Notes: generated by a model not told the origin, from the sequence alone. Shown: positions 34,351-44,620, counted from the stretch's first letter. The stretch is DNA of 64,000 bases from an uncultured Clostridia bacterium (GCA_944364615.1 CALVWF010000009.1:1-64000), one strand, 5' to 3'. Program-made: numbers and translations.

Positions 34351-34661
34351 TGTTTCTCCCTCCGTTGACTTGTATTACTTAAATATTAAACTCATTGATA
34401 ATATAAGTCAATAGAATTGATTATTTGCAAATTTTTATTGAGTTTGTTCACTTTAAAAGGTATCCGTAAAAACCGCAGTTGCGCAAGAATAAGAACCGTA
34501 TTATTATTTGAGAAAATTTAAAAATCGAAGTTGTTTACTGTTTTCGTGTTTGTCCTTAAACTTAGCGGACAGACGGACTGTATGCAAAAAAAGCGCACGT
34601 CAGGTATTTTTGTAAAACTTTTTTGTCAAAAAAATATTTGAATTGCCAATTAATTTTTACT
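34351..34661. other. AT-rich spacer between MFS gene and Bax-inhibitor terminator
   Basis: No gene is visible. Holds the probable promoter region of the MFS transporter and the stop for the Bax-inhibitor-like gene. Confidence 0.5.
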
Positions 34662-34694
34662 AAAAAAAAGCGCAACGGTTAAACCGTTGCGCTT
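34662..34694 (-). terminator. Terminator of the Bax-inhibitor-like gene
   Basis: Minus-strand stem aagcgcaacggtt / aaccgttgcgctt, followed by eight T. Confidence 0.95.
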
Positions 34695-34714
34695 AAAACA
34701 GCACTTTGTTGAAT

Positions 34715-35479
34715 TCAGTTTCTGTTTCCGAAAATTATCACAAGTCTTAAAAGTATGTCGAGTATTTCGATATACAGCCATATGAGCGTTGTGATAAGTG
34801 CAAATGAAGCCTGCCATTCGTAACGCTTGTCAACTCCGTTCGTAACCATTGCGTCTATCGCTTTTAAATCCATAAGTAACACTATCGTGGCGTAGACAAC
34901 CATTATTGCGCTTATTCCCAGTTGAATCCAGAAATAGGTCATATACAGATTCATGTTTCCCGTAATCAGCAATCCGAGGAACAGAACCAACTGCACCGCT
35001 ACAAGCGAAGAAAGAGAAATAAACACAAATTTGGTAACAGACGAATAACTGCGTGCGCTGAAACGTCTGAACAGCAACAATGCAAACACAAATACACCGC
35101 AAGTTGCCAAAAAAGCCGCGAGTGCCAATCCCTGTGCGTACAGGTCCGCTATAGTTACAAGAATACCCAAAGTAAGTCCTTCGAGCACACAGTACACTAT
35201 GCCAAGCGTCTTGGCACGGTCGGGATTTCTCGAAATTGATATTCCCATGAATATCTGCGCAATTGCGCATACGACCATACCCATTACAAGATACATGAGA
35301 TATTGCGCCAGAAATTGTAAAAACAATATACGGCACACTAATGCGCTTGCAATGGTGATCAGTGCAAACACTCCTGTTTTCCATGTAACGCCTGCGTAGG
35401 TGGCAGGCTGAGTCACCTCGTAATTCGCAGTATTGTTCTGCATGTTTCTTATTGCCGGATTAACTCCGAAATTTCTCAT
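34715..35479 (-). CDS. Bax inhibitor-1 / YccA family membrane protein
   Basis: 254 residues with a soluble N-terminal 35 residues and seven hydrophobic helices. Segments IFMGISISRNPDRAKTLGIVYCVLEGLTLG and LDLKAIDAMVTNGVDKRYEWQASFAL are typical of this family (YccA/YbhL-like), whose bacterial members act as pH-sensitive calcium leak channels or modulate FtsH. The exact role here is not known. A GGAGGTTAAAT ribosome binding site precedes the ATG. Single-gene unit. Confidence 0.93.
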   Translation of the reverse strand: MRNFGVNPAIRNMQNNTANYEVTQPATYAGVTWKTGVFALITIASALVCRILFLQFLAQYLMYLVMGMVVCAIAQIFMGISISRNPDRAKTLGIVYCVLEGLTLGILVTIADLYAQGLALAAFLATCGVFVFALLLFRRFSARSYSSVTKFVFISLSSLVAVQLVLFLGLLITGNMNLYMTYFWIQLGISAIMVVYATIVLLMDLKAIDAMVTNGVDKRYEWQASFALITTLIWLYIEILDILLRLVIIFGNRN

Positions 35480-35710
35480 ATTTAACCTCCGATATAAATG
35501 GCGGCAACGGCAGATTGCGTCACCGACATTATTCCCTGCTGATTATAATATTAGCATTTATTCGGATATTTTGCAATACTTTGCTTAAACAAACATTAAA
35601 ATGACAAATTTTTACCTGTTGCGACATTTTTGCAATTAAACCGCACGCCCGAATTGCCTTTTTCAAAGACAAAATCCCGTTTCTTGAACAAATCAAAGTC
35701 ATTCAATCAA

Positions 35711-35739
35711 TTGACAAAAAGGGTAAAAAAAACTAAAAT
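35711..35739 (+). promoter_or_regulatory. Promoter of glyS
   Basis: TTGACA at 35711-35716, TAAAAT at 35734-35739, 17-base spacer. The roughly 55-base leader has a small hairpin (atacgg/ccgtat) and no T-box. Confidence 0.85.
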
Positions 35740-35800
35740 GTGATAGTCATATAAATACAGATACGGAAGGATTTTTTGCCGTATACAAGGAGATACAATC

Positions 35801-37189
35801 ATGTCAAAAGTTACAATGGACAAACTGGTGAATTTGTGCAAAGGACGCGGATTTATTTACGCAGGCAGCGAAATTTACGGCGGATTGTCCAACAGTTGGG
35901 ACTACGGTCCTCTGGGCGTTGAAATGAAAAACAACATCAAGCAGGCCTGGTGGAAAAAATTTGTCAAGGAAAACCCTTTAAACGTAGGTCTTGACAGCGC
36001 AATCATAATGAACCCCAAAACATGGGAAGCAAGCGGACATATCGGAGGATTTTCCGATCCTTTGATGGACTGCAAGAGTTGCAAGGCAAGACACCGTGCC
36101 GACAACCTCATCGAAGATTACCAGATAAAACACAATCTTCCCGTAACGGTAGCTTCCATGTCAAACGAAGAGATGTCTCAATACATCGCCGAACATCACA
36201 TATGCTGTCCCGTGTGCGGCAACTGCGACTTTACTCCGATAAGACAGTTTAACCTGATGTTCAAGACCTTTATAGGCGTTACAGAAAACAGCACTTCAAC
36301 CGTCTATCTCCGTCCGGAAACCGCTCAGGGAATTTTCGTAAACTTCAAAAACGTACAGCGCACTACCAGAAGAAAACTGCCCTTCGGTATAGGTCAGATA
36401 GGCAAATCTTTCCGTAACGAAATAACTCCGGGAAACTTTATTTTCCGCGTAAGGGAATTCGAACAGATGGAACTGGAATTCTTCTGTAAGCCCGGCACAG
36501 ACCTCGAATGGTTCGAATACTGGAAAAACTTCTGCAAACAGTGGCTGCTCAGCCTTGGCATGAAAGAGGAAAACCTTCGTCTCAGAGACCACGATCCGGA
36601 AGAACTCGCATTTTATTCCAAAGCCACCACCGACTTCGAAACGATGTTCCCCTTCGGCTGGGGAGAATTGTGGGGTATTGCAGACCGCACCGATTACGAC
36701 CTGTCCTGCCACCAGAGAGTTTCCGGTCAGAACCTCGAATACACCGATCCCGTAACCAACGAAAAATACCTTCCTTACGTAATAGAACCCAGTCTCGGAG
36801 CGGACAGAGCGTTTCTCGCCTTCCTGACAAACGCTTACGACGAGGAAACGGTGGGAGAAAACGACACACGAGTTGTGCTTCATCTTCACCCCGAAATAGC
36901 ACCCGTCAAAGCATGCGTACTTCCGCTGTCCAAGAAATTGTCCGACAAGGCTCTGGAAATTTACAACGATCTGTTGAAAACGTGGGCTGTGGACTTCGAC
37001 GAAACGGGCAGTATAGGCAAGCGTTACCGCAGACAGGACGAAATAGGAACTCCCCTGTGCATCACAGTTGACTTCGACACCGAAACAGACGGTTGCGTGA
37101 CCGTCCGTGACCGTGACACAATGCAGCAGCAACGTGTTTCTCTCGGCAATCTCAAACAGTACCTCGAAGAAAAACTCAACGTGTTTTGA
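35801..37189 (+). CDS. glyS: Glycyl-tRNA synthetase, dimeric type
   Basis: 462 residues, the single-polypeptide alpha2 enzyme used by many Firmicutes and by archaea and eukaryotes rather than the alpha2beta2 enzyme. The class II core shows [24 protein letters not shown] (about 28), motif 2 [21 protein letters not shown] and motif 3 [14 protein letters not shown]. The C-terminal anticodon-binding domain begins at about 360. AAGGAG precedes the ATG. No T-box leader is seen, so expression seems constitutive. Confidence 0.96.
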   Translation: MSKVTMDKLVNLCKGRGFIYAGSEIYGGLSNSWDYGPLGVEMKNNIKQAWWKKFVKENPLNVGLDSAIIMNPKTWEASGHIGGFSDPLMDCKSCKARHRADNLIEDYQIKHNLPVTVASMSNEEMSQYIAEHHICCPVCGNCDFTPIRQFNLMFKTFIGVTENSTSTVYLRPETAQGIFVNFKNVQRTTRRKLPFGIGQIGKSFRNEITPGNFIFRVREFEQMELEFFCKPGTDLEWFEYWKNFCKQWLLSLGMKEENLRLRDHDPEELAFYSKATTDFETMFPFGWGELWGIADRTDYDLSCHQRVSGQNLEYTDPVTNEKYLPYVIEPSLGADRAFLAFLTNAYDEETVGENDTRVVLHLHPEIAPVKACVLPLSKKLSDKALEIYNDLLKTWAVDFDETGSIGKRYRRQDEIGTPLCITVDFDTETDGCVTVRDRDTMQQQRVSLGNLKQYLEEKLNVF

Positions 37190-37204
37190 CAAACAGAACA
37201 CCGA

Positions 37205-37236
37205 GTCCGCCCCGTTTCGTGGCGGACATTTTTTTT
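37205..37236 (+). terminator. Terminator of glyS
   Basis: Stem gtccgcc / ggcggac with a 9-base loop, then eight or more T. Confidence 0.92.
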
Positions 37237-37308
37237 GGCGACCCCTTAGGGTATCTGCAACCGCAAGAAAAACCTAAAAAAGTTACGTCAAAAATAAAAA
37301 ACCCACTG

Positions 37309-37337
37309 TTGCATTTAGCGACTGAGTGCGGTATAAT
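37309..37337 (+). promoter_or_regulatory. Promoter of tex
   Basis: TTGCAT at 37309-37314, TATAAT at 37332-37337, 17-base spacer. Confidence 0.8.
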
Positions 37338-37416
37338 ATACAGGCATTATGCCCGACACACGTTGTAAAGCATTGTGCCGTTGTGATTAAAACAATATTA
37401 AAAGGAAAATCAAGAA

Positions 37417-39570
37417 ATGGATATCAACAGCAAAATTTCCGACGAATTACAGGTAAACAAATGGCAGGTAGACGCTGCCGTAAATCTTATCAACGAAGGT
37501 AACACCATTCCGTTCATTTCCCGTTACCGCAAAGAGGCTACCGGAGCACTTAACGACGAACAGTTGCGCAAACTGTACGAACGTCTTACCTACCTTACCA
37601 ACCTCGAAGAGAAAAAAGCGCAGGTTTTGCAAAGCATAGACCAGCAAGGCAAACTGACCGATCAACTGCGTGCCAAAATAGAAGAAGCGGAAACGCTTGT
37701 CGCCGTTGAAGACCTTTACCGTCCGTACCGTCCCAAACGCCGCACAAGAGCAACCATCGCCAAGGAAAAGGGATTGGAACCTCTTGCGGGTATTATTTTG
37801 CTTCAACGCACGGACAAGCCCGTTAGCGAAAGCGCGTTGCGGTTCGTCAGCGAAGAAAAAGGTGTTGCTTCCGTTGAGGAAGCCATAGAAGGCGCCAAAG
37901 ACATAATAGCGGAATTTATTTCAGACGAAGCGGATTTCCGCACAAAAATTCGCGCGCTGACGGAAAAGGAAGGCGTTGTGACTTCCGTTGCCAAAGAGGA
38001 AGGAACGGCAAGCGTTTACGAAATGTATTACAACTTTTCCGAACCCGTGACAAAACTTGCAGGGCACCGTATCCTTGCGCTTAACCGCGGCGAAAAGGAA
38101 AAGGTGCTGACAGTCAAAATCAACGCTCCCGAAGAAAAAATACTTGCTTACCTCAACCGCAAGATAATACGTTTCGACAACAAATATACCAACGACATTT
38201 TAAAGGAAACGATAGAAGACGCTTACCGCCGTCTTATCGCGCCGTCAGTGGAAAGAGAAGTCAGAAACGCACTGACCGAAAAAGCGGAAGAAGGCGCAAT
38301 CAACGTATTCGGCAAAAATCTTCATCAGTTGCTTATGCAACCGCCCATTGTCGGACAGGTTGTACTGGGATGGGACCCCGCTTTCCGTACGGGTTGTAAA
38401 CTGGCGGTTGTGGACGCAACGGGCAAAGTGCTGGACACTGCGGTAATTTTCCCCACCGCTCCCACCACGCCTGTCAAAATACAGCAAGCGAAAGAGACCC
38501 TTAAATATATCATCAAAAAATACAATGTGTCCCTCATTTCTTTGGGAAACGGAACGGCTTCGAGAGAATCGGAACAGATAATCGTAGACCTTTTAAAGGA
38601 AATTCCTCAAAAGGTAAGTTACGTAATAGTAAACGAGGCGGGCGCGTCCGTATATTCCGCAAGCCAACTTGCAACGGAAGAATTTCCCGAATTCGACGTG
38701 GGACAGCGCAGTGCGGCGTCTATCGCCCGCAGATTGCAGGATCCGCTTGCCGAACTGGTCAAGATAGATCCCAAATCAATAGGAGTCGGTCAGTATCAGC
38801 ATGACATGAATCAGAAGAAACTTGCCGACACTCTCAACGGCGTTGTTGAAGACTGCGTAAACAAGGTGGGCGTCGATCTCAACACGGCATCCGCTCCGCT
38901 GTTGCAGTACATAAGCGGAATAAGTTCGTCCATCGCCAAAAACATTGTGGACTACCGTGAAAAACACGGCGAATTTACCAACCGCGAACAACTGCTCAAA
39001 GTGGACAAACTCGGACCAAAGGCATACCAGCAATGCGCGGGATTCATGCGCATTAACGGAGGAGACAACGCACTCGACTCCACAAGCGTACACCCCGAAT
39101 CGTACGACGTAGCCCAAAAACTGCTTGCAAGCCGTCATCTCAGCGTAAAAGACATTCCGGAGGGCAAACTGAAAGGTTTGTCGGCAAGTATCGCCGACTA
39201 CGGTGCATTGGCGGAACAACTGAACGTAGGCGAAATGACGTTGAAAGACATTGTTTCCGAACTGGAAAAACCCGGTCGCGATCCCCGTGACGAAATGCCG
39301 AAACCCATTCTCCGCACAGACGTACTGGAAATGAAGGATCTTAAAGAAGGAATGGTATTGAAAGGCACTGTCAGAAACGTCATCGACTTCGGCGTGTTTG
39401 TGGATATAGGCGTGCATCAGGACGGATTGGTACACATCTCGCAGATAACCGACAAATACATCAAACACCCTCTTGAAGCGGTAAGCGTTGGAGACGTAGT
39501 CAACGTAAAGGTAATGAGCGTAGATCTTCAGAAAAAACGTATTCAGCTGACCATGAGGGGTGTAAACTGA
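37417..39570 (+). CDS. tex: Tex-family S1 RNA-binding transcription accessory protein
   Basis: 717 residues, normal for Tex. N-terminal helical region (about 1-190, with FISRYRKEATGALND), YqgF-like RNase H fold at about 320-440 (GWDPAFRTGCKLAVVD), helix-hairpin-helix repeats (about 485-560, DLNTASAPLLQYISGI and HGEFTNREQLLKV) and a C-terminal S1 domain from about 640 (LKEGMVLKGTVRNVIDFGVFVDIG). Tex binds RNA and influences transcription and toxin genes in several bacteria. AAAAGGAAAA precedes the ATG. Single-gene unit with a terminator. Confidence 0.96.
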   Translation: MDINSKISDELQVNKWQVDAAVNLINEGNTIPFISRYRKEATGALNDEQLRKLYERLTYLTNLEEKKAQVLQSIDQQGKLTDQLRAKIEEAETLVAVEDLYRPYRPKRRTRATIAKEKGLEPLAGIILLQRTDKPVSESALRFVSEEKGVASVEEAIEGAKDIIAEFISDEADFRTKIRALTEKEGVVTSVAKEEGTASVYEMYYNFSEPVTKLAGHRILALNRGEKEKVLTVKINAPEEKILAYLNRKIIRFDNKYTNDILKETIEDAYRRLIAPSVEREVRNALTEKAEEGAINVFGKNLHQLLMQPPIVGQVVLGWDPAFRTGCKLAVVDATGKVLDTAVIFPTAPTTPVKIQQAKETLKYIIKKYNVSLISLGNGTASRESEQIIVDLLKEIPQKVSYVIVNEAGASVYSASQLATEEFPEFDVGQRSAASIARRLQDPLAELVKIDPKSIGVGQYQHDMNQKKLADTLNGVVEDCVNKVGVDLNTASAPLLQYISGISSSIAKNIVDYREKHGEFTNREQLLKVDKLGPKAYQQCAGFMRINGGDNALDSTSVHPESYDVAQKLLASRHLSVKDIPEGKLKGLSASIADYGALAEQLNVGEMTLKDIVSELEKPGRDPRDEMPKPILRTDVLEMKDLKEGMVLKGTVRNVIDFGVFVDIGVHQDGLVHISQITDKYIKHPLEAVSVGDVVNVKVMSVDLQKKRIQLTMRGVN

Positions 39571-39593
39571 CACGATTTTCTATATACGTGATT

Positions 39594-39630
39594 AAAAAAA
39601 AGGAGCGTACCCGATACGCTCCCTTTTTTG
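39594..39630. terminator. Bidirectional terminator after tex
   Basis: Stem ggagcgta / tacgctcc with T-runs of six on the right and A-runs of eight on the left, so it works in both directions. Confidence 0.93.
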
Positions 39631-39761
39631 TTTTGATTTACTTTACGCCCGCTCTCAGGCGTATATGTCTGCGCTTTACTGTCTGTCAGGCAATTTCTCT
39701 GCACGCCCATTGACATTGACAAATAAAACACGATATTAAAAAACGCAGACACCGAAACGCC

Positions 39762-40289
39762 TTATTGTCCTGTGTGTTTTACAGGCGCAGGATATTCCTT
39801 GCCGTCGGTTTCCACAGTTACCTTTTGTATAATCTGCGGTTCGTAAGGTCTGTCGGAAAAGTCGGTGTACTGATCGGCAATTTCATCGACTACGTCCATG
39901 CCTTCCACCACCTCGCCGAATGCAGCGTAATTGCCGTCAAGATGAGGTGCGTCGGCGTGCATGATGAAAAACTGACTGCCGGCGCTGTTTTTGTCCATTG
40001 CTCTTGCCATACTGAGCACCCCTCTTGTGTGCTTTAAAGTATTGTTGAAACCGTTGGACGCAAATTCACCCTTTATACTGTAACCGGGACCTCCGGTGCC
40101 AGTACCGTTGGGACATCCGCCCTGAATCATAAAACCGCGTATTATACGGTGAAAACACAGTCCGTCGTAAAATCCGCTCTTTACAAGGGCTATAAAGTTG
40201 TTGACCGTGTTGGGCGCTACATCGGGATAAAGTTCGGCGACTATCTGTTTGCCGTCCTGCATTGTAAACGTGACCTTGGGATTGCTCAT
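39762..40289 (-). CDS. Peptidyl-prolyl cis-trans isomerase, cyclophilin type
   Basis: 175 residues, no signal peptide, so cytoplasmic. Cyclophilin signatures: FHRIIRGFMIQGGCPNGTGTGGPGY (about 46-70), with the catalytic Arg in HRII, then FASNGFNNTLKHTRGVLSMA, NSAGSQFFIMHADAPHLDGNYAAFGEVVEG. The core is complete with a short C-terminal tail (KEYPAPVKHTGQ). It would speed folding at Xaa-Pro bonds. AAGGAGAA precedes the ATG. Confidence 0.95.
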   Translation of the reverse strand: MSNPKVTFTMQDGKQIVAELYPDVAPNTVNNFIALVKSGFYDGLCFHRIIRGFMIQGGCPNGTGTGGPGYSIKGEFASNGFNNTLKHTRGVLSMARAMDKNSAGSQFFIMHADAPHLDGNYAAFGEVVEGMDVVDEIADQYTDFSDRPYEPQIIQKVTVETDGKEYPAPVKHTGQ

Positions 40290-40367
40290 AGAAATTCTCC
40301 TTAAAACTTTGTATATCTATTATTAAAACACACTGTCGGTTTTTTGACAAGTTGAATGGGTAATTAT

Positions 40368-40396
40368 TTGACTAAAAACCTTGCGGGTTGTATAAT
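40368..40396 (+). promoter_or_regulatory. Promoter of the M29 aminopeptidase
   Basis: TTGACT at 40368-40373 and TATAAT at 40391-40396, 17-base spacer, 33 bases before the ATG. Confidence 0.85.
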
Positions 40397-40429
40397 GTTC
40401 ACAATTACGATTATAAGGAGACTTTACAA

Positions 40430-41662
40430 ATGTTATCTGCTCAGAAAATGGAAAAATTTGCAGAACTTGCCGTTACCATCGGCGCAAACATGCAAAAAGG
40501 TCAGGAAGTCGTCATTCGCTGCGACGTAAACTGTCAGGATTTTGCTCACATCATCGCAAAGAAAGCCTACGAACTGGGAGCAAAACAAGTGTTGATGCAA
40601 TGGCGCGACGAACAACTTTCTCGCATGAGTATGCTTTACGCCGACACCGAAACGCTGTGCGACATTCCCGATTATTCTATACAGCAACTTCAATATTTCA
40701 TAGATCACAAGTGTTGTCTTATATCGATTTCCGCAGGAGATCCCAACATTTACAAGGGCTGTGACGCCGAAAAACTTGCAAAGGTAAACATTGCGTCCAG
40801 CAAGGCTATGGCGGAATTCAGAAAGGCTACAATGTCCAACTATCTGCGCTGGACGATTGTTTCCGTTCCCACCGCAGGCTGGGCAAAGCAAGTGTTTCCC
40901 GACGATCCCGTGGAAGTGGCAATCGATAAGATGTGGGACAGCATTGCTTCCATAATGCGTCTCAACGAGGCCGATCCGGTGGAAGCATGGCGCAAACACA
41001 TTGCAACTCTGCACCGCAGAGCGGATTTTCTCAATGCGCACAACTTCAAGTATCTGCACCTTACGTCTGCTAACGGAACGGATCTCAAGGTCGGTCTTGC
41101 CAAAGATCACCTGTGGCTTGCCGCCGAAGAAGAAGGTCAGGACGGTCTTAAATTTACGGCAAACATGCCAACGGAAGAAATTTTCACCGCTCCTCACAAG
41201 GACCACGTCGACGGCATTGTGAAAAACGCCCTTCCGCTGGTAAACAACGGAAATATCATAGACAATTTCAGCATCACCTTCAAGGACGGCAAGGTTACCG
41301 ACTTTACCGCCGAAAAGGGCTACGACGCTTTAAAAGGTCTGCTGTCCACCGATGAAGGAGTGCTTCACTTGGGTGAAATAGCGTTACTCGGCAAAAACTC
41401 TCCCATCGCTCAAAGCGGAATACTGTTCTACAACACTCTGTTTGACGAAAACGCAAGTTGCCACCTTGCATTCGGCAAGGCTTACCCCACCACCGTCAGA
41501 AACGGAAACGACAAGACAAAAGAAGAACTTGCCGAAATGGGCGTAAACGACAGTCTGCAACACGTTGACTTCATGGTGGGAACTAAAGACATCAACATAA
41601 AGGGCGTTCAATATGACGGCACCGAAACTGTGCTGTTCGAAGACGGCGAATGGGTAATCTGA
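40430..41662 (+). CDS. Aminopeptidase, M29 (thermophilic aminopeptidase T/S) family
   Basis: 410 residues. Metal-dependent aminopeptidase that removes N-terminal residues from peptides in the cytoplasm. Metal-site regions are present: NMPTEEIFTAPHKDHVDGI (about 243-261), LHLGEIALLGKNSPI (Glu, about 310) and FYNTLFDENASCHLAFGKAY (about 332-351, His and Asp). I chose the ATG at 40430 because it has AAGGAG 8 bases upstream; the open frame extends 14 codons further up into the promoter. Confidence 0.95.
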   Translation: MLSAQKMEKFAELAVTIGANMQKGQEVVIRCDVNCQDFAHIIAKKAYELGAKQVLMQWRDEQLSRMSMLYADTETLCDIPDYSIQQLQYFIDHKCCLISISAGDPNIYKGCDAEKLAKVNIASSKAMAEFRKATMSNYLRWTIVSVPTAGWAKQVFPDDPVEVAIDKMWDSIASIMRLNEADPVEAWRKHIATLHRRADFLNAHNFKYLHLTSANGTDLKVGLAKDHLWLAAEEEGQDGLKFTANMPTEEIFTAPHKDHVDGIVKNALPLVNNGNIIDNFSITFKDGKVTDFTAEKGYDALKGLLSTDEGVLHLGEIALLGKNSPIAQSGILFYNTLFDENASCHLAFGKAYPTTVRNGNDKTKEELAEMGVNDSLQHVDFMVGTKDINIKGVQYDGTETVLFEDGEWVI

Positions 41663-41675
41663 CGCACTTTAAAAC

Positions 41676-41709
41676 AGCGGAGAATGCAGTAATATGCTCT
41701 CCGCTTTTT
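41676..41709 (+). terminator. Terminator of the aminopeptidase gene
   Basis: Arms agcggaga / tctccgct with an internal loop and a run of five T. Confidence 0.85.
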
Positions 41710-41782
41710 AAATCGGCACATTCAGTTATATTTAAGTGACAAATTCTACAATACTGTTACAATAAACAAAGAGGACATTTCT

Positions 41783-42457
41783 ATGAAAGCCTTAATAGTA
41801 GATGACGAAGTTAAACTTGCCGACGCACTGGCAGAACTGTTCAGACAACACAAAATACTTGTCGACGTGGTTTACGACGGTGAAGACGGACTGTATTACG
41901 CCCAAAACGGCGATTACGACGTGGTTGTGCTGGACGTGATGATGCCCCGTATGAACGGCTACGAAGTGGTACAGCGTCTGCGTCAGAACAAAAACAACGT
42001 TCCCGTTCTCATGCTCACCGCAAAAGACGACGTAAGCGCACGCGTAAAGGGTCTGGACTACGGCGCGGACGATTACCTTACCAAACCGTTTGCGACGGAA
42101 GAACTGCTTGCACGCGTAAGGGCGCTTGCACGCCGTCAGTCGGAAATGATTTACGATACCATCAGTTACAAGGATATAACCTTAAACACTTCCAACTACA
42201 AACTGGAATGCGGAAACAAAAGCGTCAGTCTCGGCGCAAAGGAATACGAAATACTGAAACTGTTGCTCACCAACCCCACGCAGGTAATCAGCAAAGATAC
42301 CATTATATCAAAAGTGTGGGGACTTGACTGCGACATTACCGAAAACAACGTGGAAGCGTATATGTCCTTTATACGTAAAAAACTGTTTTATGTCGGCAGC
42401 AAACTCAACATTCTGACAAAGCGAATGTTGGGCTACTACCTGGAGATGGAAGAGTGA
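41783..42457 (+). CDS. OmpR-family response regulator
   Basis: 224 residues. Receiver domain 1-118 with the acidic pair Asp7/Asp8, phosphoacceptor Asp51 in VVVLDVMMP, and Lys in LTKPF. Winged-helix DNA-binding domain about 130-224 (LGAKEYEILKLLLTNP, then RKKLFYVGSKLNILTKRMLGYYL). GAGGA lies before the ATG. It is coupled to the histidine kinase gene: the kinase GTG start overlaps the regulator's TGA by four bases. The regulon cannot be seen. Confidence 0.96.
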   Translation: MKALIVDDEVKLADALAELFRQHKILVDVVYDGEDGLYYAQNGDYDVVVLDVMMPRMNGYEVVQRLRQNKNNVPVLMLTAKDDVSARVKGLDYGADDYLTKPFATEELLARVRALARRQSEMIYDTISYKDITLNTSNYKLECGNKSVSLGAKEYEILKLLLTNPTQVISKDTIISKVWGLDCDITENNVEAYMSFIRKKLFYVGSKLNILTKRMLGYYLEMEE

Positions 42458-43686
42458 TACGCAAACTTCGCAACAAAATCATTGTAATAAACGTTGTTCT
42501 TATGGGCATCATACTGCTGACTGCCCTTATTACCGTGTACGCAATAGGTTTTAACCGAATCAGAAACGAGTCGGATGCGCGACTGTCCACCGCTTTGAAT
42601 TACATCCCGACAGACGGATCTTTCGACGAAAATCCGCTGTTTAAGGATGTGACGCTGATCACTTACGATTCGGACAGTAAACAATTGATACAGTTTTACA
42701 ACAATGCGTCCTTAAACGTCCCCGCCGACGAAATAGTCGGTCACCTTCGCAACATAGTTCATCAGAGCGACAGCGGGTTTTATCTGCCGTTAAGATGTTA
42801 CTACAAGTACCGCTACGAAGGAAATCTGTTTAAACTGGCGTTACTGGACGTACAGCAAAACAGCATCGGAACTTTTTCCGTGTTTTCCGTCATAACCTGT
42901 ATAATAAGTCTGATGTGCTATTTCGTCATAAGTTACCTCTTGGCGAATATTGCGCTCAAACCGGTTGAAGAAAACTGGAAACAGCAAAAGCAATTTATAG
43001 CGGACGCGTCACACGAACTTAAAACACCTCTGTCCGTTATTATGGCTAACACCGAAATCATTGCTTCTCACCCGGAAGCCACCGTACAAAGTCAGATGAA
43101 ATGGATAGAAAATACACGCTCCGAATCGGCAAGAATGGCCGAACTCGTTTCCAATCTGCTGTTCATAGCAAAGTCGGACGACGGATTCAAGGTACAGATG
43201 CAACACTGCAATCTGTCCGACTGCGTGGGAAGTATGGTGCTGAGTTTCGATTCGAAATTTTACGAAAATTCCAAAAACTTCCAGTACGATTTAAAACCGG
43301 ACATTTTTGTAAACGGAAACGAATCGCAACTTAAACAACTGGTGGCAATACTGTTGGACAATGCCAACAAGTATTCTGCGGGAAAAGGCGACATAGAGTT
43401 GCAACTGGACAGCACGGGCAAGACCGCAATACTTACCGTGTCCAACAACAGCGACGACTTGACCGACGAACAACTGCACCACCTGTTTGACCGTTTCTAT
43501 ACCGTGGATCAGTCACGCAACAAAAATAACGGCGGAAACGGACTGGGGCTGTCCATTGCACGGATAATTTGCGAAAATCACAACGGTCGGATAAACGCCG
43601 AATACCGAAACGGCAGACTGACCTTCACGGCGGTGTTGCCAATCAGCAAAAAACCGTTAAAAACGTCGGAGCAAAACAAAAACTGA
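42454..43686 (+). CDS. Sensor histidine kinase
   Basis: 410 residues from a GTG start that overlaps the regulator gene. Two membrane helices (about 9-31 and 140-163) enclose a 108-residue extracytoplasmic sensor with no recognised fold. A HAMP domain is not evident. The H-box FIADASHELKTPLSVI has the phospho-His187; the N-box QLVAILLDNANKYS and G-box GGNGLGLSIA complete the kinase domain. It probably senses an envelope or extracellular signal and phosphorylates the partner regulator. A strong terminator ends the operon. Confidence 0.95.
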   Translation: MIRKLRNKIIVINVVLMGIILLTALITVYAIGFNRIRNESDARLSTALNYIPTDGSFDENPLFKDVTLITYDSDSKQLIQFYNNASLNVPADEIVGHLRNIVHQSDSGFYLPLRCYYKYRYEGNLFKLALLDVQQNSIGTFSVFSVITCIISLMCYFVISYLLANIALKPVEENWKQQKQFIADASHELKTPLSVIMANTEIIASHPEATVQSQMKWIENTRSESARMAELVSNLLFIAKSDDGFKVQMQHCNLSDCVGSMVLSFDSKFYENSKNFQYDLKPDIFVNGNESQLKQLVAILLDNANKYSAGKGDIELQLDSTGKTAILTVSNNSDDLTDEQLHHLFDRFYTVDQSRNKNNGGNGLGLSIARIICENHNGRINAEYRNGRLTFTAVLPISKKPLKTSEQNKN

Positions 43687-43710
43687 CGTCGTCGGAACAA
43701 CTGAATTAAT

Positions 43711-43750
43711 ACAAGTCCGCAAGGAAATACCCTTGCGGACTTGTTTTTTT
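43711..43750 (+). terminator. Terminator of the two-component operon
   Basis: Perfect stem acaagtccgcaagg / ccttgcggacttgt with a 6-base loop and seven T. Confidence 0.96.
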
Positions 43751-43850
43751 CGCGATTGAAATCATATAGACACACTTTGCCTAAAAAACATTAAAGACGA
43801 CTGTGTTCAACGTGCCGCGCGGTACTTAAAGTGCAAATGCGACTTCGCAC

Positions 43851-43886
43851 AAAATAAAAAAAGAGAGTGCGTCAACATCTCTCTTT
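43851..43886 (-). terminator. Terminator of the mntR-gph operon
   Basis: Minus-strand stem aaagagag / ctctcttt with an 11-base loop, followed by eight T. Confidence 0.8.
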
Positions 43887-43969
43887 CAGGCATACAAACA
43901 ATGCCTTCCTTTGCGATAATTGTGTTTTTTGAATAACGTGGGGTGAATTTCTGCACTGACGTTATACGG

Positions 43970-44617
43970 TCAACCGTTGAGAATACACTCCGCCAACTGA
44001 TCGCTGTCGTCCGCTATGACCGTTGCGCCGTTGTCCACGAGAAACGGTCTGTCCTTAAATCCCCAGGATACGCTGATACAGGGAAGTCCTGCGTTGTGCG
44101 CGGTCTGAATGTCCACTTCGCTGTCTCCGACGAATACGCATTCGCTCTTGTCGCAACCGAATTTGTCCATTATCATAAACACGCCTGTGGGATCGGGTTT
44201 CTTAGCCTTGCCCGTATAAGTTCCCTGTGCATATGCCACGAGATCGCCGAAGTAATACTTGCACAGCGGTCCTACGTTTTCGTGAGGTTTGTTGGAAAAC
44301 ACGGTGCATATTACCGATTGCGCGTTGAGTTTTTTGAGCATTTCTTCGATTCCGTCGTAAGGACGGGTGTTGTCACGACTGTGAACGCTGTAAAAATCTT
44401 CGAAATGTTTTAACGCCTGAGGCAATAAATTTTCGTTGCCCTCACCCATTGCACGCAGAAAAAGTTTCTCCGCGCCGTTACCCACCATCTGGCGCACTTT
44501 GCCTACGGTGTGTTCGGGAAGTCCCAACTGTCTCATTGTGTAGTTGACGGCATTGGCAAGGTCGTCCAGTGTGTTTAAAAGTGTTCCGTCAAGATCAAAA
44601 ATTACAAGTTTTTTCAT
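43970..44617 (-). CDS. HAD-family phosphatase (phosphoglycolate phosphatase-like)
   Basis: 215 residues. HAD motifs: FDLDGTLLNT (Asp8/Asp10), FSNKP (motif 2), GKAKKPDPT (Lys, motif 3) and FVGDSEVDIQTA (motif 4), with a helical cap at about 15-80. The closest well-known relatives are phosphoglycolate phosphatases, but HAD specificity is hard to read from sequence and phosphosugar substrates are possible. It begins 3 bases after the serine dehydratase gene and is the last gene of the operon. Confidence 0.9.
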   Translation of the reverse strand: MKKLVIFDLDGTLLNTLDDLANAVNYTMRQLGLPEHTVGKVRQMVGNGAEKLFLRAMGEGNENLLPQALKHFEDFYSVHSRDNTRPYDGIEEMLKKLNAQSVICTVFSNKPHENVGPLCKYYFGDLVAYAQGTYTGKAKKPDPTGVFMIMDKFGCDKSECVFVGDSEVDIQTAHNAGLPCISVSWGFKDRPFLVDNGATVIADDSDQLAECILNG

Positions 44618-44620
44618 AAG

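Noticed and set aside
35480..35800. T-box before glyS
   Set aside because: The leader is only about 55 bases with a small hairpin and lacks the T-box sequence.
36296..37201. 301-codon frame antisense to glyS
   Set aside because: Cys/Phe/Val-rich shadow of a well-conserved gene, no ribosome binding site.
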